Origin: Mytilus trossulus
Taxonomy: Eukaryota; Mollusca; Bivalvia; Mytilida; Mytilidae
Assembly: GCF_036588685.1 (NCBI RefSeq)
Contig: NC_086386.1
Span: forward strand, 70,740,682-70,804,681
Length of the DNA stretch: 64,000 nt
Direction of reading: 5' to 3'
Below, in pieces: positions 33,703 to 46,835 of the stretch. Every line of letters starts with the position of its first letter. The stretch's first letter is position 1. The translations under genes were made by a program, and so were the position numbers. The notes below the pieces were generated by a model. That model worked only from the letters and a program-made list of their open reading frames with translations, had not been told where the DNA came from and ran no database searches.

Positions 33703-35652
33703 CTTGATATTACAATATTTATGTGACTTCTGTGATTAAAAAGAATTTGTGTAAATTGATTTGATTATGTGAAAGTTGGATCTTCTTTTTTATGCCCCAT
33801 TTATGGGCATTATGTTTTTTGGCCTGTGTGTCTGCCCGTTCGTGCATCAGACTGTCTGTCCCGCTTCAGGTAAAAGTTTTTGGTAAAGGTTAATTTTGAT
33901 GAAGTTACGTCCAATCAACTTAAAATTTAGTACACATGTTCATATGATATGATCTTTCTAAATTTAATGCCAAATAAGAGATTTTATCTTATTTTCACAG
34001 TCCACTGAACATAGAAAATGTTAGTGAGGATGGGGCATCAGTGTACTTGGGCACATTCGTCATGTTCTTTTTATGAATATTAATCATATTGATTTGTTAA
34101 ATTTTGATCTTTGTTATGAATGTAAAAGTTTGTTTACTGTGGATTCATTATTATTCGTTGGATACCAATCTTCGTGGATTTCGTGGGCACAGTCAAACCA
34201 CGAAATTAAATATTCAATGAATGATAATTTTTCAATAGGTTTGTATGCAGACTTCAGCAAAACCACGAAATTAAATATCCACGAATATGCAAGTTTTTCT
34301 TAATCCACAAAAATTGGTACCCACGAAAATAGATGAATCCACAGTATGTTAAAATTTGATCTTTTGTATGAATGTCAATCGTTGTGATTATGTTATAAAG
34401 TTGAATATTTTTACGATATCAATGTGGAAGTGATTAGTGGTAATACATTTATGATGTTTTACAAATGGATGTTGTCAATTTAATCTAGTTGATAATATTT
34501 TTTTTTCAAAGTATGACTTATTTGGACTAACAATACTTTCATAGGTACTGGTCTCAAAGATTATTGTTTATAGATTCTTCAGATTTTTGTTAATATTTGG
34601 TACATGAATCATGTTAATTTATAAAGAATTTTATGCAGACTTTGTCAAAACCATAATATCTGTTTTCCATGAAAATTGAATTTTTCAGCAATTTATGAAA
34701 CTTGGTATTTATGAAATATATAAACTTCAGAAGTTAATATTTTTTCTAGATGTCCATTGGTTGGGTTTTGATCTCATAGATCTCTTTAATTTAATATATA
34801 GCTGATCTTTTTATACAAACATAGGTTGCACATGTTGAAATGCCTTGACAGTGTTTATTTAACTCACCATGATTACTGACCATAATTGATTTTATTTTGA
34901 AAATCTCAAAGATAAAGGTGAAATCAAATGTTTAACTGTAAGTATTACATACACTTAACATTATCAATAAACCAAGACTTTCATTGTATGCAAGACAAAC
35001 ACAACATTTTATATGAGTGTTATGTGTGACTTTACAATCATATTAAAAAGATCTATATTTTTGTACCTCTTATTTTAGTTTTATTTTCAATATATATATA
35101 TATATATTATTTAATATATTTTTACAAATAAAAAATGTCTAATTTCTTATTTTAATTTTTCAGTTAGATCGCTAATGATTAGTATGATCCAAAATATGAA
35201 GAGTTTGGTTGGGTCTGAAAAATTAACCATGGCATTTTCTCCTATACAGTAATGAGTATTGTACTATTCTCCTATCCACTTATTCAATAGAATGTTGTAT
35301 GATTGCCAATGAAACTGACAAAGAAAAACTCTCCACCAGGGACCAAATGATGTAAAAGTAAGCATTTATAGGTGGCCCAATGGCCTTAAACCATGAGCAA
35401 AACAGCATAGTAAGCTATTTAGGGCCCCTAAGTAATAAATGATGAATAGCTTAAAAAGAAACTGACTGCATTTCTTCAGCACATGTTTTAGTCCAGGGTT
35501 TAGTGAACTTCAGATTTATAAAATTGCTATTAACATAATATGAATGGGTTGCTGCCTCATCAATGTTTACCTTTCATCTTGAATTCATTTTGCATAAGTA
35601 TCCTGTTTGACAAAATTTCAAAAAATATTACAAACTTTTCTAAAAATTTAAT
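33703..35652. other. Intergenic stretch between convergent PARP and PRMT9 genes
   Basis: It contains a partial copy (about 33790-34050, TATGCCCCATTTATGGGC) of the repeat family also at 57785-58055 and 61735-62205. It also contains the inverted-repeat element 34135-34346 (TACTGTGGATTCATT to GATGAATCCACAGTA), a TA run at about 35090-35107, and a GTATGATTGCCAATGA repeat block at about 35287-35420. No gene is seen. Confidence 0.5.
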
Positions 35653-38600
35653 TTAAACACATGACTCCATTTTTATACTCAAACAACTATTTTCTAATGT
35701 CACATGTAAAGTAAGTTCCTGACCAGCTAGAACTGGTTCCTCTGCTGGTTTCATCATAATGGCTGCCTGTTTCCAATGGGAGACTGTATCTAATGTAGTA
35801 AAATGTATCCCATCATACAGTTCAAATTCAAACCAATACACAACAGCAGTCACCTGACCTGTTTCCTCAGAAACGACATTCACCTTATTTTCAATCTTTA
35901 AAAAAGATGGTGGATGATGTTCTGAAATCTCTTCATTGAGGTCAAAGGTTAAAAGTTCAAAAGGGGATGATAGTTTTCTGTGGGATAACTCTAACAGATC
36001 AATATCAACATGGGTTGTCATCTAAAAAATAAAGATATAATAATATTAGTATGCACATTGTGGAATGAATATTCAAATATTGATATTATAAAGCCATTTT
36101 GTCTCCCCTTGACAGCATGCAAAGGGGAATTATTGTTTCTGGCAATGGCATCAATTTGTTAAAGTTTGTCAATTGGTGAGTTCAAGGGGAACCACTTAAT
36201 GAGTCTAATATTTGGTATGTGGTATGCAGTTGTAGAAGCATTGTCACATGGCATTTCCGTTTAGATTATTTTTTTGTGTCCCCTCAGTCATGGTATTGAC
36301 TTTGATATTCTTGCAAAGTTTAAGGTACATGTAAGAGTGTGATTTGGTCAGATTAAAGGGGAACCACCTATATTTATTATGCAGTTGTAATAGCATTGGT
36401 ATATCTTAGAAATTACAAGGCCTGATGTTCAGTCATGGCTCATTGACTTTGAGTAGTTTGCATAATTAAGATGTTATGTTATGTTATTTTAATTTCAATA
36501 TCTGTATTTTACTGTCAGAATATACAGGTCATATAGATGTCTTAGAATACAGATCTTAATCTAACAGTTATATAACCTTAAAAGAGTACAGAAATGAAAC
36601 ACCAAATTTCAGTCATGGGTTATATATAGGGATCATCTCTTATTACACAATACCTGAAAATCATTCATAAATTTCGCAACAGTGAATCCCAGTGTGACTT
36701 CATCATTAATGACAGCACTGTCTCTCTGTAAATCTACAGACTCAACACAAACTCCATGTATAGTTACTCTCCCAGGCATAACTCTTCCTTCTTTGGTTAA
36801 GCTGGTCACCCTGAGAAAAGTCAAAAAAATTATTTGATTTTCTAGTAACAACTAGTCAGTTGGATAATAAATAAAAGAAGTATATATACTTTTTTGGTAT
36901 TTAGCTGAATTTGCTTTGCATGCTTTGGAAAGGGTTTAAAACTGTCTCTGAAAAAACCTCAGGTGCTGCATCAATCAATTTTAATTATGATGTAAAATGT
37001 TAATAATTGTTTATGGGAACTTGTTTGACTTTAGGTAATGGCAGACAAATTTGCATTTAGCAAATCTATTATAACAATAAGAAAATGTAAGAAATACAGA
37101 TTCTAAAGTCAATACTGTAACAATGGGCAACAGAATAACTTTTAAGATTTTATGACAAAAATAAGTTTCTGTTACAAGGTACGTTTTAAGTTTTAAAATT
37201 TAAAAAAAACTTTCCTGCATTTGTGCAGGAAATGCAAAATGACAAGATTTAGGAGAAATCTACACCAATAAATGTTAGAGCGTAAGAGCGGGACTGAAAA
37301 TCCTTGGCAAAGATGTGTACCAACCTGAGCAAAGCTATATCTTCCAGAATCTGTTGTCTCAAAGCTCCACATGTGTCTATTATATCACACACCAACAAAT
37401 TATGCAAATTAGACACACTTCTAACATTATCTTCTATAAATAGACAACTTAAGTCAAGGTCATTGTTCATGGCTATTCTAATTATATCATTATGAACTTC
37501 CTTTCTTGCCAACAGAGTAGCATGGGATATTCCCTGTTTTAAAAGTTGAATTGTCAAAAGAGAAAGTTCTAAGCACATGTCTAAAACAGAAACATTTTCA
37601 CTTTCGCCTTTTATCACATATTTTTCAATCGCCTGGCAATAGATTCTGTTTATGTCCAGATTGTTTAATTTAGAGATTTCTGTTCTTTCTAGTAAAACGG
37701 GATCATGGTAGTTCTGCAAGACAAAGTTTTCCGCCATTTCTACATCACAACTCATTGTATCAGAGTCTTTCACTTGACAAGAATTTAAATGCAGGTAGTT
37801 TCCATCTAGATTGAAACACAAATGAAGCTTGCTTCCACTACGGATTTGGTAATTATTCTGCACTGCAAAAGAAAATAGTTGACTTATCCAAAAGTTGAAT
37901 TTATTTTTTGTGTCATTTCATATCAATAATAATTAAAAATATTAAATACAGTTAATTCAGTAATTATTGCATAGTGTATTGTATGCATTTATTATTGTGA
38001 TATATTTGAATAATGGACAAAAACAAATGTAAAATGTAGGAAATGAAATTTGTATTTTTTTTACACGAGTTGAAAATCATTAATGTCATTATGTATGAAA
38101 TTTTCTAAAAGAAAGTTTCTTGGTTTTAGAGGATATTATACATGTTATAAGTCCACTCCTTCCCTTCAACACAAATTCTAATTGAATAGTTCTAATAAAT
38201 CTAAGAGGAATATTTCTATAGAAATTGATACAAAAACTAGACAAAAGAAACATCTAACCATTTTTATTTGTGTAATACATGTAATATGAGTTGTCTCCCT
38301 TCTTTAAATTAATTCAACATTATCATGATAATTTCAGTAGAAACTTTTAAAAATTTATTGCTCAAAATTGTTTTATGTTATATACAATTTTTTTTATATG
38401 TATTATAATGAAAACACAGCCATCATCTTTTCTGTAGATTTTCTGAGTAAACCATTTGTTTTTGCATAAACCATTCTTCTAAAATGTCTAAATAAAAAAC
38501 AGATATATTTAATGTATAGTCTTCATTAATTTAAGAGGATCAATCTAATAGAATTTGATACTTTTAAAGCAAAATAAACCTTTCACCATTTTTTTTGTAA

Positions 38601-41600
38601 TATGAGTTGTCTCCCATGAATGAATAAATACTCCTACCTTGCCCATTCTGAAAATAACAGAAGTTAGAGGGCAGCACAGGATAAATAGCTTGTTCCCAGC
38701 AGTTTTTATTGGTTGGATCTGTTGATATTGAGATGTCCTCATCAAGGTGAAGGTCAAACCACAGAGCAATGGCGTCCAGCTTACCACACTTTGTCACTGA
38801 GACATCAGCATTCCACTGTATTCCACAACATAAAATGTCTAACTCCTGTACAATGACAGAGGAATATGTTTATTCAAAGCACAAGTTAATGACATGAAGT
38901 GCATTTCAGATGGATTGATTGTTGGTTGTTTGATGTCCAGTGAAAAATATTTCAAACATGTTCGTTTGCATAATTAAACATCAATAAAACATAACATATG
39001 CAGCACAAATGGTGATAAATGAATGTACTGCTAATTCCTTGTTTTGAGTTTTCTCTGTTTCTTGGAGGTTTTGTTTCATTATCACTTTGGTGTCTTCTCT
39101 TCCCTATTTTTTTGTTTAATTTATAGAAAATCATAAATGTCTCTAAATTGTAAATGTCAATTTCTTTAAAAACTATAAAAATAGATACACCTGTAAAACT
39201 ATTTATTTTACAAGCTCACAGCATGAAATTCAATAATGAAGATATTCTCACATATTGAGATTAAAGCACAAAGACTAACCTCTAAACTTGTAAAATTGAC
39301 CTTGGTAAGAATGACTGGGTCAGCTAAAGGTTTATAACTCCCTCGTAATGTTGACAGATTTTCTGTAGTGTATGGATCGACCTTTGACCCTGTTGTACAG
39401 TGTATAGGAATGTATGCAATGTCAACATTCTGTAAACCTGAGAATAAAAACCTGTAAAAAAAAGCATAATTTTATGAGACTTAAAAACAATAGTGTTGCT
39501 TATAAAAGGAAGCTACAGAATCAAAGGGTTCAGTTGGTAAAGTTTGGCTCATCTGTTTCAAAATTTTTGGTTCTGAATATTTGTACTGCAAATGTCCATT
39601 TGATATTTTGTATATGTTTTAACTACAATTCCATACACTTTTAAATCATTTATGATTTATGTTGTTAATGTTTGCTAAATTATTTTTTTTGTGTAGTTGT
39701 GTAAACTATTGTGTTTTATTTTGTACTTTTGATCTCATGTGTTTTCTGTGTCTCAATTGTAGATAGGTGTATACTTGAAGTCTTCTTTTTAAAAGTTTTG
39801 GCTTGCTCATGTTGCTAGGTTGACCATCACAACATATATTTGTCACAAATCTCCAACTTTTTTTGCTGTGTCTCAAATAGTGCTTTGTCATGTTTGTTAT
39901 CTATTTAACATCTTTTCTTGTTTTGCAAAACTACTTTTCCTTCATTTCCATAAACTTTTTATTAAACTTTACTTTGTCCTTTTTGACCTACTGAACATTC
40001 ATAAATCACTGCTTGCACAAGTCACTGACAACTGGTAAATATATGAGATCCTTGCATAACTTTATTTTGTTGTTTAATCTTTAACCCTCATTCATGTTAT
40101 TTAAACATTTGAAATTGTCCTTTGGTGAGCTTTATGAGCTTTTAGTCTTGTCTGTAAAAATCATTAGTATCTTGTCTATTATAAAAAATAAATACCTATT
40201 TTTGTTCCTAATTGTTTCACATTCTATTGGACATACATATATTGTAGCTCCACATGGTATAACTGTAGGGTTCAACTACGAAAAAAAGTTACAATGAATT
40301 AAGTTTTACATAAACATATACATGACATAGATTCTACCACTGCATAGTTTTTTTTCTATAAACAAAGCTTACTGACTGTTGTAGTTTAAAATGACATAAG
40401 TAACTTTATAGGGCTGTTCATGAAAATTCTATTTCTCTCCAGGGACGGCACATTTTTTAACCCCACCACCCGCAGAAATAATAATAAATTAGAACAACAC
40501 TCCGTTTGCATTTTGTTATTTCACTTACAACTTATTTTTTTTTAAATAGCCTTCCTTTGGGGGACATAGTATTTCTTGAAACATCCCTTAGAATTTATAA
40601 GGTATTTAAAAATAGAAATTCTTTAAATGACCAAGTATGAACCATTGTCGGTTTATAACTTCATACAATGATTATACAGATTTTTTTATTACAATAGATC
40701 AATAATAGTAAGTGCATGCACATGAGAGAGAGAGAAGATTTAATAGGGGAGACAATTAACATGAACAGATTACTTCCCTTTAAACAGAATCTAAATAAAC
40801 TGCCATGTTATTTTCTTCAGTTGGAAATAAAAAAAAAACTAACTGATTATATATATATAGCCCAAGTGGTTGTGTGGTCTAGGGCTGGTTACAGTGCAGG
40901 CGATTTGGTGTCATGATATCACAGTAGCATGGGTTTGAATTCTGGCACGGGAAGAACAAAAAATTTGCAAAAGCAAATTTACAGATCTAACATTGTTGGG
41001 TTGATGTTTAGACGAGTTGTATAAGATACAGGAAGATGTGGTATGACTGCCAATGAGACAACTCTCTATCCAAGTCACCATTTATAAAAGTAAACAATTA
41101 TAGGTCAAGGTACAGTCTTCATTGTCTTCAACAAGGTCTTTATCCATATTTAAACAATTCTTTTTTTATTTTCTTCATATTGACAATATTGTACATGTTA
41201 TGCATTTAGTAATAATCTGCAACTTTTAAAACTGATTTTAATTCATCTCTCCTATGCAATGGGCAGTTTCAAGTAATCATGCATATGCAAGATAACCAGA
41301 GCATTTTTCAAAAAAAAAACTAAGATTCAATTGACAATACCTCATCCTTGTCATCGTCAACTGGAATCATTAAGTTCTGTAGAGCATGCTGGACTGTACT
41401 GACAATGTTCTCTCCAAACAAAGCTGCATCAAATGTCTCTGTCACTACCAATGATATTCTACAAGAGAAATGAGACATGTATTGACCCTACTTCTAAAAA
41501 TAAAAGTCTTCTATTATAAGTGAGTCTCGATATTTCTATTAAAAATTACTCAAGATGTATAGATTCCATCACTGTAACAAGTGTTAATGTATTTCTACAA

Positions 41601-44600
41601 GTCAAACAGTAAATTTTAATATTTAAAGCATGAGTTATCATGGTGGAATATGTTCCTCTAATGATTATGATTTGTATCCTTCCTTTTCAAAGTTTTGCAT
41701 GAAAACTTTTTAGCTAAGTGACATAATCAGCCATTGTTGCTTTTTTTTTCATGATTTGACGTCATAATTAAATTTTGACAAATCGTTTGCAGAGAACATA
41801 TGAAGAACATACATTTCACTAGTGAGGAGACCATTTTTTCACACGTAGGGAAATGTGAAAATAGTGAAAAATTTAAATGAACATTAGTGTTATAAGAATA
41901 TTGATGTGTAGCCTAATCTCTGTTACACTGTTAGGAATGTCATCTGGTATAATAACAATGTCTGTAGAAACTAATTTTAAAATAACTTTTACTTGTATAT
42001 AATTGGTGTGTAACCATGGTCACAGTTCAAAAACATACCTGTCAGGAATGTCCTCTGGAATCAGGATGTCTGTAGATGTTTTACAGATCAAATCAATTGT
42101 ATCTTGAGCTTTGTTGGCTTGGAAGACATCATTGGCAATCTCGCACATAGTTTTGGACTTCTCACATGCATGTATTTCTGGTATACCTGCCTTCATGGCA
42201 AATAAACTGTAAGTAAAACTAGATGTGTCAAAGCGACACAAATGGCCCTGTCCCAAAAAAGTTGAAATGAAAAATCTGCAATTTCAATAACACATGTGGA
42301 CACTAACATGATGGTAGTCTCATATATAAAAAATCAGCTTAAAATCTTGAGGAGTATAGAAAAAAAATTGTATAGCTGTGATTTTTGATAATTTATCAAA
42401 GTCCAAAGCCCGTAATTTCAGCAAAAATTAGTGGACCGGAACAAAACTTAAACTTGATCTGTAACTCCTCATGGTTATATAAAAAAAGAAGATGTGGTAT
42501 GATTGCAAATGAGACAACTGTCCACAAGAGAGCAAAATGACAAAGACAATAACAACTATTAAATACTAGTATCAGGTATGAAAAATATATTTTATATCTC
42601 ATTTTATTCATAAATTCTGTGAAGACTGTTAACTCACATACCAAAAATCAGCCCAATATCTGAAAACGTTGCGGAATGACGGAATGACATTTCGTTGTGA
42701 AGCCATAAAAATATATGAATGTAGAAATACATAGAATGTATGGAACCATCAAACTTTAAGGGCAAAACAAGTGTATGGTCAATATTGACTTTGAATTGTA
42801 AATTTGAAACAATTACATTTATATTGTATTATATTTTAAAACTAAAGAACACAAAAAAATCATTTTATTTCTCAAACTACAAAATCAAAGATGTTCACAG
42901 TATTTATGAATAAAATGAGGGTCATGGACCATTTAAGCTCAAAATTTTACTTTTAAACAGGTATGTAAAAGGGACCATTTCTCAATGAAATGATAGGGAA
43001 AATAGAGGTGTTGTTATATTTTTATCAGAATACCAAAAAAAGGTTCTATGACAATTGGTCCAAAACTGTAATATGAAAAGCTGGAATATATCTTCAAAGA
43101 ATGAGCAAATAAAAAACATAGGTCACTAAATTATTTTGCCTTATAACCCAAATGTTGGTGGGGAAATGGTGAAAATGAGGTGAAATGTCATTTTGACCCT
43201 TTAACAAATATGGATAATATGAAAACAGTCTATTAGTCACAAAACTACAATGATTTAACATTTCTAATTAATCAAAATATTTTAAAAAATTATATCGAAT
43301 TTATGACAAATACTATTGTAATTCATGCGTGAAATTATGCGCAGTCGAATAGTTTCGAGCCACCTTAATACATATTCATATCAATTTTAAGTACCCTAAG
43401 TTGTTGTCCATTTGTTTGATGAGTTTTATCATTTCATTTTGCTCTTTGATTAGCAATTAGGTACTTCTTGTTGAATTTTCCTTGGAGTTCAGTATTTTTG
43501 TGATTTTACTTTTTATGTGATAGTATATTTATCAGCAGCTTAGTACATGTACCTCATAGACATATATATTCAATATCTCCTTTTATTCCAACATACATTT
43601 ACCATATTAATCAAATGATTTATAAACTACAAGATTATTTTTACCTTAAGATACCTGTTCCATTATTTTTACCTTAAGATTCCTGTTCCATTATTTTTAC
43701 CTTAAGATTCCTGTTCCATTATTTTTACCTTAAGATACCTGTTCCATTATTTTTACCTTAAGATTCCTGTTCCATTATTTTTACCTTAAGATTCCTGTTC
43801 CATTATTTTTACCTTAAGATTCCTGTTCCATTATTTTTACCTTAAGATACCTGTTCCATTATTTTTACCTTAAGATTCCTGTTCCATTATTTTTACCTTA
43901 AGATTCCTGTTCCATTATTTTTACCTTAAGATTCCTGTTCCATTATTTTTACCTTAAGATACCTGTTCCATTATTCTTACCTTAAGATACCTGTTCCATT
44001 ATTTTTACCTTAAGATACCTGTTCCATTATTTTTACCTTAAGATACCTGTTCCATTATTTTTACCTTAAGATACCTGTTCTATTATTCTTACCTTAAGAT
44101 ACCTGTTCCATTATTCTTACCTTAAGATACCTGTTCCAGAGCCTATATCTAACACTGATCTATGACCTCTTTGTGCTGCTCTACGTATTGCAATACGGTA
44201 GGCACAATTACGTCTCACATCATTCAACATTCGGAAATGCCAGCGTTCAACCAGATGACTGCAGACATTTTCTAAATTCTGTCTGGCTGCTGTGTAATCT
44301 GGATTTATCTGTATAGATCTTCTGATGTACAAGGCTGCTTCTTCAATGTAACCAAGTCTGAATGAAATAGATTCATATATTATATATATATATAGTTCTG
44401 ATGTACAGGGCTGCTTCATCAACGTAGCCAAGTCTAAATAAAATAGATACTGCTTAAATTGACTGACTAGAATTAATAAAATTGTAAAACAATATCAATT
44501 ATTAAAGATAAATACATTGTATTTATATTCTACTAGGCAAATAAAAGGAAAACATTTGGTTGCAGCAATACAACAAATATTTTCGGCGAATTTTTCCACA

Positions 44601-46422
44601 AACTGTAACATACTCTGTTCAAATATGGACATGATTATGCAGCCAGACAACAATAAAATCCAAAAAAAATCAGGGCGAATGGACCCTGGGCCAAAATTTA
44701 AAATATGTTTGTTTCCCCTCCCCCACCCAGATTAATCCAAAAATTATTTTCCACAAAAAAAAATCAAAATTGTTTTTATTCAGAAAAATCTTCTGTTTCC
44801 AAACGTATTTGAAAGAAAAGGAATGATAATGTAAATAAATACACTCAAATAGAGCACAAACAACTAATGAGTTGCCTCTTCTGGACAAGTCAAACTATTC
44901 ATGTGACCATGGATGCATAGTGACCACACTCATGACACTATGACATCTATTTAAAAAAAAAATTAACCTGCCTTCCTGGTCTGTTTACAAAGGGTAGACC
45001 AAGGGGAGGAGTAATGATCTCAAAATCCAAGGCTTAAATATATAAGAAATTTAAATCCCAAAGTTCGAAAAAAGAATTACTGAAAGAATCAATCCCTAAA
45101 TCTCGAGCTTAAAAACACATGATCTAAAACTTTGATCTAGTAGTCGAATCCATGACATCTCCGCCTCATAAAATCGGACTCTACCAAACTCGGACTACTA
45201 GAGGAATATAATTACATGTATGATGTTTGATGTAAAAAAGTAAAATAAATCCTCAAAATATAATGATTTTTTTCCCCCACAGCTTTTTAAATATCATGGT
45301 ATAAATTTTATGTGCAAACCAAAAATATGCTTACTTTTTTGCATAAATATTGGATAATTAAGTGTTATACAATGTTTTAAATTAATGCCTGCTGTTTTAT
45401 TTCAGTTCTGCTTTTTTCTTTATTTTCAAGTCTATTGTAATGAATTCAAAAATCACTATATTTTTATAGAACTGAGGCCTAGTACTTTTTTTATGCAAAT
45501 AAAATTGGTAACAACATCCTGCGCAACGTCAATGCGAACACGCACACATGAAAATCATTACAACATCTTTTGTATATATAAACATAAAAAAACGAGAAAA
45601 TCACAATAATATTTCAAATAGAAGTTAATAATTATTCAAAAATATCAAATTCCACACATAAATATGATGGACAAAAATTGATGGATGCAAGTTTATTTTA
45701 ATACATTTTTAAGTAGGTCTATTATTTTTTCAAAAAGATTTATCATATATATTCTCTTAAATTCGTATGTATGTTTAATTTATATTAAGATTTTTTTTTA
45801 AAGTCAGAAAAAATCCATTGACATCCAAATTTAATAATCGTAGTCCAAGTTTGTTACAGTAAGATTTTATTATAGAAAAATTTTGTTTTAGTCAGAGTTA
45901 TCCAGCAGTGCCGGACCAGTCCAGTTAACATGGTTAAAGTCCATCCCCCTCTTTTTATACAATGTACTACAAGCTATAATTACTAATTATGATAAATGTT
46001 TAACATGGTTATAAATTGAGCATTTCAGTCAAATCTGTGAAAATGAATTTGACAGATAGTGCCATTATGGTTTTTATCGATATACATGTACATGTATGGC
46101 TATTTTGCTTTTAACAATGTTTAATTTTTTACCTAAACAGCTGAGCTCCAATATTATTTAGAATAGATTCACAATCTGGGAGGATTTCACATGCCTGGTC
46201 ATAACATTTAAACAGATCATCAATTCTTTCTTCTGAAATCAATTGATTTGTCCATTCTGTCATACAATGTATAAAGTCATCTATAACTTCACTTTGTTTA
46301 TGAGGTGAAAGTTTTAAAAAGAGCAAAAAATTGGCAAAGGAACGACCATACTTTTTCTTTGAGAGAAATGACTTTGCACAAGACAAGGATGACTTGCTTA
46401 TGTGACTTGTATCTGATGACAT
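35653..46422 (-). CDS. PRMT9: Protein arginine methyltransferase 9
   Basis: Ten exons on the minus strand: 46133-46422, 44121-44357, 42039-42206, 41341-41458, 40196-40275, 39280-39451, 38638-38845, 37325-37862, 36654-36810, 35653-36021. All are in phase, giving 778 residues (human PRMT9 is about 845). It transfers methyl groups from SAM to arginine; the human protein makes symmetric dimethylarginine on the splicing factor SF3B2 (family knowledge). An N-terminal TPR region (about 1-130) has LFRLGYIEEAALYIRRSIQI. Then come RWHFRMLNDVRRNCAYR, SAM motif I VLDIGSGTGIL (split by the exon 2/3 junction), ACEKSKTM and the double-E loop VTETFDAALFGE, then VDPYTTENL. The second methyltransferase-like half has CWEQAIYPV and, near the C-terminus, SHWKQAAIM. 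It starts 413 bp from the divergent NDUFC2 ATG. The exon 2 donor lies in a tandem array (see 43635-44146). Confidence 0.93.
40858..41110 (+). mobile_element. SINE copy 2 with adjoining dispersed repeat, in PRMT9 intron 4
   Basis: About 40858-41025 matches the SINE at 428-640: GTGTGGTCTAGGGCTGG, GTGCAGGCGATTTGGTGTCA and GCAAATTTACAGATCTAAC. Its B box is GGTTTGAATTC, so the promoter is decayed, and it is truncated after GACGAGTTGTAT. The next stretch (GATGTGGTATGACTGCCAATG) belongs to another dispersed family, also at 42485-42550 and 35287-35420 and inverted near 58500-58690. Confidence 0.65.
42215..42710. repeat. Dispersed repeat in PRMT9 intron 2, split by another repeat
   Basis: It begins AACTAGATGTGTCAAAGCGA and carries the same units as 15680-15950 and 21755-22505 (AATGGCCCTGTC, AAATCAGCTTAAAATCTT, GATCTGTAACTCCTCATGG). 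At about 42478-42627 another sequence interrupts it, after which CTCACATACCAAAAATCAGC resumes. It ends CGGAATGACGGAATGAC and TTCGTTGTGAAGCCATA. Its left end is only about 8 bp from the 3' splice site of PRMT9 exon 3. Confidence 0.65.
43635..44146 (-). repeat. 28-bp minisatellite made of PRMT9 exon 2 end plus 5' splice site
   Basis: Seventeen contiguous 28-bp units (first ACCTTAAG at 43643) run into the real exon 2 boundary at 44119-44121, which is the 18th. On the coding strand each unit reads GGAACAGG(TATC/AATC)TTAAG then GTAA(A/G)AATAAT: the last exon bases, coding GTGIL, followed by the donor. The TATC/AATC variant, in order from 43643, runs A T T A T T T A T T T A A A A A A and then A at the exon, so part of the array has a four-unit higher-order period. 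Three units, including the real one, have GTAAGA; the others have GTAAAA. There are no spacers. Confidence 0.95.
44376..44445 (-). repeat. Partial duplicate of the start of PRMT9 exon 2
   Basis: About 44395-44445 repeats 44320-44375 with few changes (TGATGTACAGGGCTGCTTCAT versus TGATGTACAAGGCTGCTTCTT). It includes the 3' splice site (TATTTAG/ACTTGG on the coding strand) and the first exon bases. A TA run (44378-44393) separates the two copies. It lies in intron 1, upstream of the true acceptor. Confidence 0.75.
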
Positions 46423-46835
46423 GTCAGAAAATTTGTAAAACCCCTAAATATTGTCATTATTCAATCATGGTAAGGTTCTAAAATTCCCCCTTTTTCCTTT
46501 GTGACATGCTAAATTAAATGCTGCAACTATCGAGAACAATCTAGTATGTCCATATCATTATATAGATGTTGACAATGCTTATAATTAACATACAAATAAT
46601 TAAATTTCTGGTATTTGAAATTAATTACTAGCTGAAAGAATTAAAATTTGTATGTAATGAATGGTTAATTTTAAACGGAATAAGAATCTGGTGAACTTAA
46701 TTTAGAACGTCTCCATCTTAGTCTTGGAGACGTTTATAAAATAGCATTTTACTTGATACGATTAACAACTGAATAGACTTTGACATTTGACTTTGACATT
46801 TTCTGACTTTTTTTAATTAAACAACTTTCCTCAAA
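46423..46835. promoter_or_regulatory. Shared divergent promoter region of PRMT9 and NDUFC2
   Basis: 413 bp separate the two start codons, which point away from each other. Both genes begin with intact first coding exons, so both promoters, or one bidirectional promoter, must lie here or use untranslated exons. A 10-bp inverted repeat AACGTCTCCA / TGGAGACGTT (46706-46715 and 46725-46734) with a 9-base loop stands out. CCATCTT beside it resembles a YY1 core (inference). No clear TATA box is placed well for either gene. Confidence 0.55.

Noticed and set aside
37249-37324. Read-through end of PRMT9 exon 8 to a TAG near 37249
   Set aside because: Splicing at CTCAG/GTTGGT (37325) joins exon 9 in phase and restores similarity to PRMT9, so the longer frame is intron.
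40196-40297. Acceptor at CCCTACAG for PRMT9 exon 5
   Set aside because: It breaks the frame with exon 4. The upstream acceptor TTTTTTTCGTAG (exon base 40275) is in phase and has a far better pyrimidine tract.
43635-44146. CRISPR-like array of 28-bp repeats
   Set aside because: The units are contiguous without spacers, lie in a spliced animal gene and are copies of its exon-intron border.
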